Assembly: GCA_051027215.1 (NCBI GenBank)
Contig: JBPCXR010000029.1
Span: 124,001-188,000 of the forward strand
Source: CALHVX01 sp051027215
Lineage (GTDB): Bacteria; Pseudomonadota; Gammaproteobacteria; Pseudomonadales; Azotimanducaceae
Direction of reading: 5' to 3'
DNA: 64,000 nucleotides
A program made the translations under genes and the position numbers. Below are positions 59,413 through 64,000 of this stretch, in pieces (position 1 is the first letter of the stretch; every line of letters starts with the position of its first letter). The notes beneath the pieces were generated by a model. That model had not been told where the DNA came from. It saw only the letters and a program-made list of their open reading frames with translations, and did no database searches.

Positions 59413-60259
59413 AGCGCCGTTAACCTGCCTGCTCGCTGGCTTAGTGTTGGCGTGCGTTGCCTGCGAGCCAGAGGCACAGCTGAGTGAGCAAAGCGCTGCT
59501 AAGCAATCCGATGAAATATTGCCGTTACTGCGTTTGAAGTTACCGCCGCTGTTACAAGAGGTGTCTGGCCTGTCGACAACTCCAGAGGGCAATATACTCG
59601 CGGTGGGTGACGAACAAGCCGTAATATTTGAGATTGACCTGGCGAGCACCGAAGTCGTAAAGCGCACGGGACTCGGTCAATCAACGCTGCTTGGCGATTT
59701 CGAAGGTATTGAACAAGTCGGCAACGAGGTTTTCTTGGTTGATAGTGATGGTGACTTGCTGTCTTACGATGTCTTAGAGTCCACTGAGGTAAAACGGGTC
59801 GAAACGAAAGTGGGTAAGCGCTGCGAAGTGGAAGGTTTGGGTTACGATCCAGTAGAGGATCTCTTGTATCTGTTGTGCAAGCAGCGCCGCAGCAAGAAGC
59901 TGCCAAAACACAAAATCAGCCTGTTTGCTTTCTCGTTGGCAGACCGACGTCTGCAGGATTCTGCTAACTTGTTGTTAGATGGGCCTGCGGCAGCTGCCGA
60001 ACTAGGAATCAAGAAGCTCTCGCCCTCAGCCTTAGCATTCAGTCCCAGCGGCGAGCAACTCACCGTGATCGCCGCCAAACAAAATGCTGTAGCGACCTTT
60101 ACTCGGGATGGCCAACTAATTCGCGCCGAGCACCTACCAGAGGCAGGCAAGCATCAACAGGTAGAGGGTTTGGCGATTATGACCGACGGACGTTGGGTGC
60201 TGGCTGACGAAGGCGGCGCCGGCGCAGGTAAGCTGAGCGTGTATGCCCATGAGCTCTAA
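59393..60259 (+). CDS. SdiA-regulated-type beta-propeller lipoprotein
   Basis: About 288 residues. The N-terminal lipobox (LLAGLVLACVAC) suggests a lipoprotein. The rest has repeated propeller-like strands (EVSGLSTTPEGNILAVGDEQ, LGDFEGIEQVGNEVFLVDSDG, CEVEGLGYDPVEDLLYLLCK, SPSALAFSPSGEQLTVIA, QVEGLAIMTDGRWVLADEGG), the pattern of the SdiA-regulated/YjiK family, which is related in fold to beta-propeller phytases. ATG at 59393 or 59399, inside the end of the DUF4956 gene. Enzymatic activity is not evident from sequence. It also overlaps the next gene by 17 nt. Confidence 0.75.
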   Translation: MTMSYSKAPLTCLLAGLVLACVACEPEAQLSEQSAAKQSDEILPLLRLKLPPLLQEVSGLSTTPEGNILAVGDEQAVIFEIDLASTEVVKRTGLGQSTLLGDFEGIEQVGNEVFLVDSDGDLLSYDVLESTEVKRVETKVGKRCEVEGLGYDPVEDLLYLLCKQRRSKKLPKHKISLFAFSLADRRLQDSANLLLDGPAAAAELGIKKLSPSALAFSPSGEQLTVIAAKQNAVATFTRDGQLIRAEHLPEAGKHQQVEGLAIMTDGRWVLADEGGAGAGKLSVYAHEL

Positions 60260-61172
60260 TAAGGCGATCGTGTTGGTTCACGGATACGGTCCAAAGCCTG
60301 GTGCTTCCGACCTGTTGACTTTATGGCGCGCAGCACTTGTTGCCGGATTGCGCCGTGATCACCCAGACCTGGTTGCCGGTTTTGAAGAGCTGCCTGTGAC
60401 GCTGAGCTACTACGCGGATGCGTTCCCGGAAGTTCGAGAAGGCGGCTACAATGCTGAGCTCGATCTGGCGGATCGAAAGCACTGTTTGCAATTGTTGTCA
60501 CAGCTCGACAAGCCGAAACGCTTTCGGCGGGACGCCTATGAGGAACTTCCTGGCAAATCCTCGCTTAAGGAATTTCTCGCGGACCTCGGTGCACCGATGT
60601 TGCGCAGCATTGGCCTTGGTCCCGCGGTGCTACAAAAACATATCGCAGAGTTTGGCCACTACTGGCAGGACGATAGTGACTATCCACGAGCAGTACAGGC
60701 GCCGTTACTGGATGATCTGACGACGTTGCTTGAGCAGCGCAAAGACGTGTTGCTTATCAGCCATTGCTTCGGCTCGATCGTCACCTACGATTGCCTCTGG
60801 CGCTTATCTCACCACGGACTAGACCGCAAGAAAGGCCACGTCAGCACTTGGCTGACCCTTGGATCGCCGCTGGCGGATGACACTGTGCGCGCAAAACTGC
60901 TGGGGCAGAAGCGACCGCGCGAACAGCGCTTTCCCGTGAACCTGGTGAACTGGCACAACATCGCAGCCGAAGATGACTACATTTGTCACGATGAAACGGT
61001 TGCGAACGATTTTGCGGCGCTAATCGGCCAGCGGCAGATCAGTGTCCTCGAAGACCATCTGATCTATAACCTGTCGATTCGTTTTGGCCGCTCGAATCCT
61101 CACAGCAGCCTGGGCTACTTGATTCACCCGAAGGTTTCATCACTCTTGGCCCAGTGGATGCAGGCTACTTAG
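60243..61172 (+). CDS. Alpha/beta hydrolase-like protein with Cys at the nucleophile elbow
   Basis: A 309-residue cytoplasmic protein (no signal peptide). It opens with IVLVHGYGPKPG, the usual oxyanion-side HGY motif of alpha/beta hydrolases, and has a nucleophile-elbow sequence LLISHCFGSIVTYDCLW, where the family normally has GHSMGS. Cys175 (TGC at 60765-60767) thus replaces the catalytic Ser. Later segments TWLTLGSPLAD, VNWHNIAAEDDYICHDE and VLEDHLIYN match the position of acid and histidine in lipase-like members. Function and activity unknown. It converges with the kinase-like gene, and the two stops overlap. Confidence 0.75.
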   Translation: MPMSSNKAIVLVHGYGPKPGASDLLTLWRAALVAGLRRDHPDLVAGFEELPVTLSYYADAFPEVREGGYNAELDLADRKHCLQLLSQLDKPKRFRRDAYEELPGKSSLKEFLADLGAPMLRSIGLGPAVLQKHIAEFGHYWQDDSDYPRAVQAPLLDDLTTLLEQRKDVLLISHCFGSIVTYDCLWRLSHHGLDRKKGHVSTWLTLGSPLADDTVRAKLLGQKRPREQRFPVNLVNWHNIAAEDDYICHDETVANDFAALIGQRQISVLEDHLIYNLSIRFGRSNPHSSLGYLIHPKVSSLLAQWMQAT

Positions 61173-62245
61173 GGTGAGACTTTGCCCATACAGCGTTGGG
61201 TGATGTGTTGCTTCTGCCCTTCAGGGGTAGCGTAGCGTTCGAAAAAGCGTGCAACGAACTTAAGTACCCGTTTGCGCTCAGATTTGCTGATGCCGGGATA
61301 GGTCTGGAATAGCTCTTCGATGGCGCCACGCTTGTCAACAAACAGCGCCATGCTTGCGGCGATGCTGGCATTGTGTTGGCAGTAGCCGCGGTATATGCGT
61401 TGTGCCACGCTCTTGATTCGCAGACGTTCCGACGTGGTCGCGTAGGGTGGGAACACCAAGCCGGTGTTATCGAAATCGTAAGGCACTGACCTGACGACGC
61501 CAGGTTTTACGGTAAAGGGAACGGTGTTGTGGCAACAGTTGTCATCAGCGGGTCCATGTCGAGCCGAAAAATCTGGGTTGCCGATGAACATATTGAACAG
61601 CGCTGCTAACGCGGTGTAGTCCGGATCCAATGAAGGGATTGGTACAGCGCTGAGGTCGTCGAGCTGAAGGTCAAGCCGGCGGGCCAGTTCCTTTTTGTGT
61701 TCAATGAAAAACCCAGCGTGACGGTAAGTCTTGCCTGGCTTGTCGCTGTCTTCATAAGTGATTAAAAGCGGTTGAACCCGAAAGCTTGTTTCTGTTAACA
61801 GATTAAGGGTTCGATAGGCCAACATCTCCAGCCACACTTTCGAGTCATCGCTGTTCTCGGTTTTGAGCCTCTTGCAATGGGTTACCAGTTTGCGGCGATG
61901 GTGTCCGGCCAGCGCCGAGCGTTTGACCTCCCCCTTGTCGAACTTCACCCACATGGGTGGGAACCGGCAATGGTTAGGATCGCGACGCGACTTGCCACGA
62001 GGTCTGAGGGTAACCGAGAAAGATTGCGCGTCATCGAGCAGAGCCAGCGTACCAGAGCGCTCTTCAGGCTCACTCGCCCGATCGCGTGCTATTGCCCGTA
62101 AGGGTCCAGTGATGCGAACTTGCAGAGGTTCAAGGTTGTCACTGGCGAACAGCGACGCTGTCTGCGCCGTCGCCGAATTGGCAAACAGTAACGCCAGAGC
62201 CGCCCACAGTGACGCCGGTAACCATCGACTTGTTGATTTGTACAT
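61169..62245 (-). CDS. Exported atypical kinase-like (CotH-like) protein
   Basis: A 358-residue protein with a signal peptide (SLWAALALLFANSATAQ) from the ATG at 62245; the frame to 62407 adds sequence overlapping the preceding gene and is rejected. Conserved-looking segments are LRPRGKSRRDPNHCRFPPMW, KLVTHCKRLK (possible catalytic Lys), LFNMFIGNPDFSARHGP, DDNCCHN and VPYDFDNTGLVFPPYA. The order N-x-D, H...N and DFD resembles CotH and related secretory-kinase folds, but no named family can be given with certainty. The paired Cys in NCCHN suggest a periplasmic disulfide or metal site. Same strand as and 55 bp after the GGDEF gene. Confidence 0.65.
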   Translation of the reverse strand: MYKSTSRWLPASLWAALALLFANSATAQTASLFASDNLEPLQVRITGPLRAIARDRASEPEERSGTLALLDDAQSFSVTLRPRGKSRRDPNHCRFPPMWVKFDKGEVKRSALAGHHRRKLVTHCKRLKTENSDDSKVWLEMLAYRTLNLLTETSFRVQPLLITYEDSDKPGKTYRHAGFFIEHKKELARRLDLQLDDLSAVPIPSLDPDYTALAALFNMFIGNPDFSARHGPADDNCCHNTVPFTVKPGVVRSVPYDFDNTGLVFPPYATTSERLRIKSVAQRIYRGYCQHNASIAASMALFVDKRGAIEELFQTYPGISKSERKRVLKFVARFFERYATPEGQKQHITQRCMGKVSP

Positions 62246-62300
62246 TGCTGCCCCAATTGTCGCAGGCGAAAATGCAGCTTGCGCTCCCCTTCGTGGGGCG

Positions 62301-63875
62301 TCAACGGCAGCGGTTTTGCTCTTCGGCGCAAGGCGCTCCTGGTTTAGCAAACGTTTTCTGCGGCAATGGGGTGAAGCGCGTCGAGCAAACCCGATCACGG
62401 CCAGCATCTTTGGCTTGGTACAGGGCCTGATCCGCCAGCCGGATCAGCGTATCGCTGTCGACCAATCCACCGGCGAAGCAGACTACGCCGATACTGGCGC
62501 TGATCGGCACAGGCTCACCTGCCTCGGTGAAGATCTCTAAATTCCGCAGGCGCGCGCACAACCGATTCGCCAGCAACTCCGGGCCTTCGGGGGTTGCATC
62601 TACGACCAGAACAGCAAATTCCTCGCCGCCCATTCGAGCGACCAGGTCACCTTCGCGGCCAGTATTCTCCAGGCACCGGGCGACGGCTGTAAGCACCTCA
62701 TCGCCCACGGGGTGACCGAAGCGATCGTTGATTTGTTTGAAGTGATCGAGATCGAGCATCAGAACGCCCAAGGTCATGCCGCTACGGCTGTGACGTTCCA
62801 TCTCCGCAGAGAGTCGGTTGAACAAAAAGCGTCGATTGTAAACGCTTGTGAGCGGGTCAGTATTTGCCAGCGCTTCTAGTTGCGCGTTCGCCGCTTGCAG
62901 CTCAGAGCGACTTTCTCTGAGAGCTAACTCGGTGCGATGGCGACGGGTAATGTTGCACAGCGTTATGAGTTGGCCTTCCTGGCGTTGATCAACCAACAGC
63001 GGATTCAGGCGCACTTCGAACCAGTGCTCTTCAGCGTCTCGCGTCCAGGGAATGACGATGTGATTGGTGCTGCCAGCGCGCACTGCGCTAACGAGTTCCG
63101 CCGGTAGTCGCTGCGCCACGTCATCGCCGACAAAGCTCTGAGCAGCATCTCCAAGAAGCTCAGCTGCGGCTACGTTGTGATCAACGATTCGCTCATCGGT
63201 GTTCACCACCACGAGCGCGTCCTGGGCTTGGTCGATCAAGGAAGTTCTGGCTACCGGTCGAATGGCAAAGGTTCCGAGGTTTCGCGCGAACAGCAGCATC
63301 AGGGCAAGACAAAGCAGCGTTGCCAGTGCTGCTGGAGAATGACCCCAAGGCTCCCACTGCAACAGGCGAGTGCCAATGTCCGCGCCGACGATCGCAATGG
63401 GCGCGAGCATGAGGCAAACCATGGTGGTGCGCTGGCGTGGTGTGCTAATGAAGCGCCAGAGACTGACCACGACTATGAACAGGCCAAAGCAGTAGCTGAC
63501 CCAAATCGATGAATCAAAGCGTGGGGCCACTGCGGCATTGGCTGCGAGCTGCGCAAAGGCGCCGTTGATGCCCACCAATAAGGGGACACCTAGGGCAAAC
63601 GCGCGAATGGCTCGCCACTGAGGTAGCGACAGGTTGGTGTAGGTTTTAACGTTCAGAAACAGCAATGGCAGCAACAGCGTAAAGCAGAAGCGCTCGAGAA
63701 CAGTGGCGCTTGCAGCAAATTGACCTACCTGGGGATAGCCATCCGCGAGCACAAAACCTATGGCGACAGCGCAGAGCGCGAATAGCCCCGGTCCACCGTC
63801 AGCCACTCGTTGGCTCTGACGATAGGCCAGAAAAAGGACAAATATCGATGTGGAAACCAGTGCTGGGTAAAGCAC
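62301..63875 (-). CDS. Membrane diguanylate cyclase (7TM-PAS-GGDEF)
   Basis: Predicted to make cyclic di-GMP. 524 residues: six or seven N-terminal helices (about 5-200) resembling histidine-kinase-type sensor membrane domains, a PAS domain (about 212-320, with DALVVVNTDERIVDHN), a short coiled coil, and a GGDEF domain (about 336-500) with NTDPLTSVYNRR, LDLDHFKQINDRFGHPVGD and the active site RMGGEEF (416-420). An RxxD inhibitory site (R407-D410) lies at the normal five-residue spacing, so product inhibition is likely. GTG start preceded by AGGAAGGATC. The C-terminal 25 residues are disordered-looking. Its ligand is unknown. Confidence 0.9.
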   Translation of the reverse strand: MLYPALVSTSIFVLFLAYRQSQRVADGGPGLFALCAVAIGFVLADGYPQVGQFAASATVLERFCFTLLLPLLFLNVKTYTNLSLPQWRAIRAFALGVPLLVGINGAFAQLAANAAVAPRFDSSIWVSYCFGLFIVVVSLWRFISTPRQRTTMVCLMLAPIAIVGADIGTRLLQWEPWGHSPAALATLLCLALMLLFARNLGTFAIRPVARTSLIDQAQDALVVVNTDERIVDHNVAAAELLGDAAQSFVGDDVAQRLPAELVSAVRAGSTNHIVIPWTRDAEEHWFEVRLNPLLVDQRQEGQLITLCNITRRHRTELALRESRSELQAANAQLEALANTDPLTSVYNRRFLFNRLSAEMERHSRSGMTLGVLMLDLDHFKQINDRFGHPVGDEVLTAVARCLENTGREGDLVARMGGEEFAVLVVDATPEGPELLANRLCARLRNLEIFTEAGEPVPISASIGVVCFAGGLVDSDTLIRLADQALYQAKDAGRDRVCSTRFTPLPQKTFAKPGAPCAEEQNRCR

Positions 63876-64000
63876 AACGGATCCTTCCTATGTTTCGCGC
63901 TTGCAGACGATCAAAGACAAAGCCGACAAGCAACCTCGCATTGTCGGACATGATCCATTGGCGCCGGGGAAGTGTCGTCGAAAACGCGCTTCTGCGTCGG

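Noticed and set aside
1..64000. tRNA, rRNA, CRISPR arrays, insertion sequences, prophage genes
   Set aside because: Scanned by eye; no tRNA-like cloverleaf, repeat-spacer array, transposase or integrase frame was found. A dedicated tRNAscan or ISfinder search was not possible.

Overview
This 64 kb window is the replication-origin region of a gammaproteobacterial chromosome. It holds dnaA, dnaN, recF and gyrB on one side of a roughly 0.9 kb origin-like gap, and rpmH, rnpA, yidD, yidC, mnmE, mnmG, rsmG, parA, parB and the complete F-type ATP synthase operon on the other. The gene order (polA-DUF2782-thrB; a caa3 cytochrome oxidase cluster; yheV-aroE-tsaC-purE-dprA-lysM divergent from def-fmt-rsmB-trkA-trkH; lpxL-tag-gmhB-plsC next to gyrB) resembles that of Pseudomonas and related free-living marine groups. 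A heme A-dependent oxidase, an alkane-type P450 and ergothioneine genes suggest an aerobic organism. The species cannot be named from the sequence alone.

Layout. 1-5.6 kb: polA (minus), DUF2782, homoserine kinase and an MFS permease. 5.6-18.2 kb: one long leftward series that starts with coxII-coxI-ctaG-coxIII, continues through SURF1, a SCO-like protein, heme A synthase, heme O synthase and SCO1, and runs into egtB, egtD (ergothioneine synthesis) and a CYP153-type P450. A sigma70-like promoter lies about 260 bp upstream of coxII. 18.5-23.1 kb: yheV, aroE, tsaC, purE, dprA and a LysM gene, all leftward. 23.4-29.3 kb: def, fmt, rsmB, trkA and trkH, rightward. 29.3-32.3 kb: lipid A acyltransferase and tag leftward; gmhB and a PlsC-like acyltransferase rightward. 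32.2-38.4 kb: gyrB, recF, dnaN and dnaA leftward, with two parS sites inside recF. 38.4-39.3 kb: the putative oriC with DnaA boxes and the rpmH promoter. 39.3-54.9 kb: rpmH through atpC, rightward.

54.9-64 kb is the accessory part. After atpC come a lipoprotein amidohydrolase, a YegP-like DUF1508 protein, and then a tightly packed set: an exported PPP-type phosphatase fused to a kinase-like C-terminal domain, a DUF4956 membrane protein, an SdiA-regulated-type beta-propeller lipoprotein, and an alpha/beta hydrolase with cysteine at the nucleophile elbow. These converge on an exported atypical kinase-like (CotH-like) protein that lies downstream of a membrane GGDEF diguanylate cyclase. The co-location of phosphatase, kinase-like folds and DUF4956 is the best candidate for an undescribed phosphate-transfer system in the cell envelope.

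How it fits together: the origin genes, parABS and ATP synthase are core replication, segregation and energy functions in conserved order. The cox cluster encodes the enzyme plus most of its copper and heme A assembly factors. TTG and GTG starts and 1-4 nt stop/start overlaps are frequent, so many genes are probably translationally coupled. No tRNA, rRNA, CRISPR array, transposase or prophage gene was seen.
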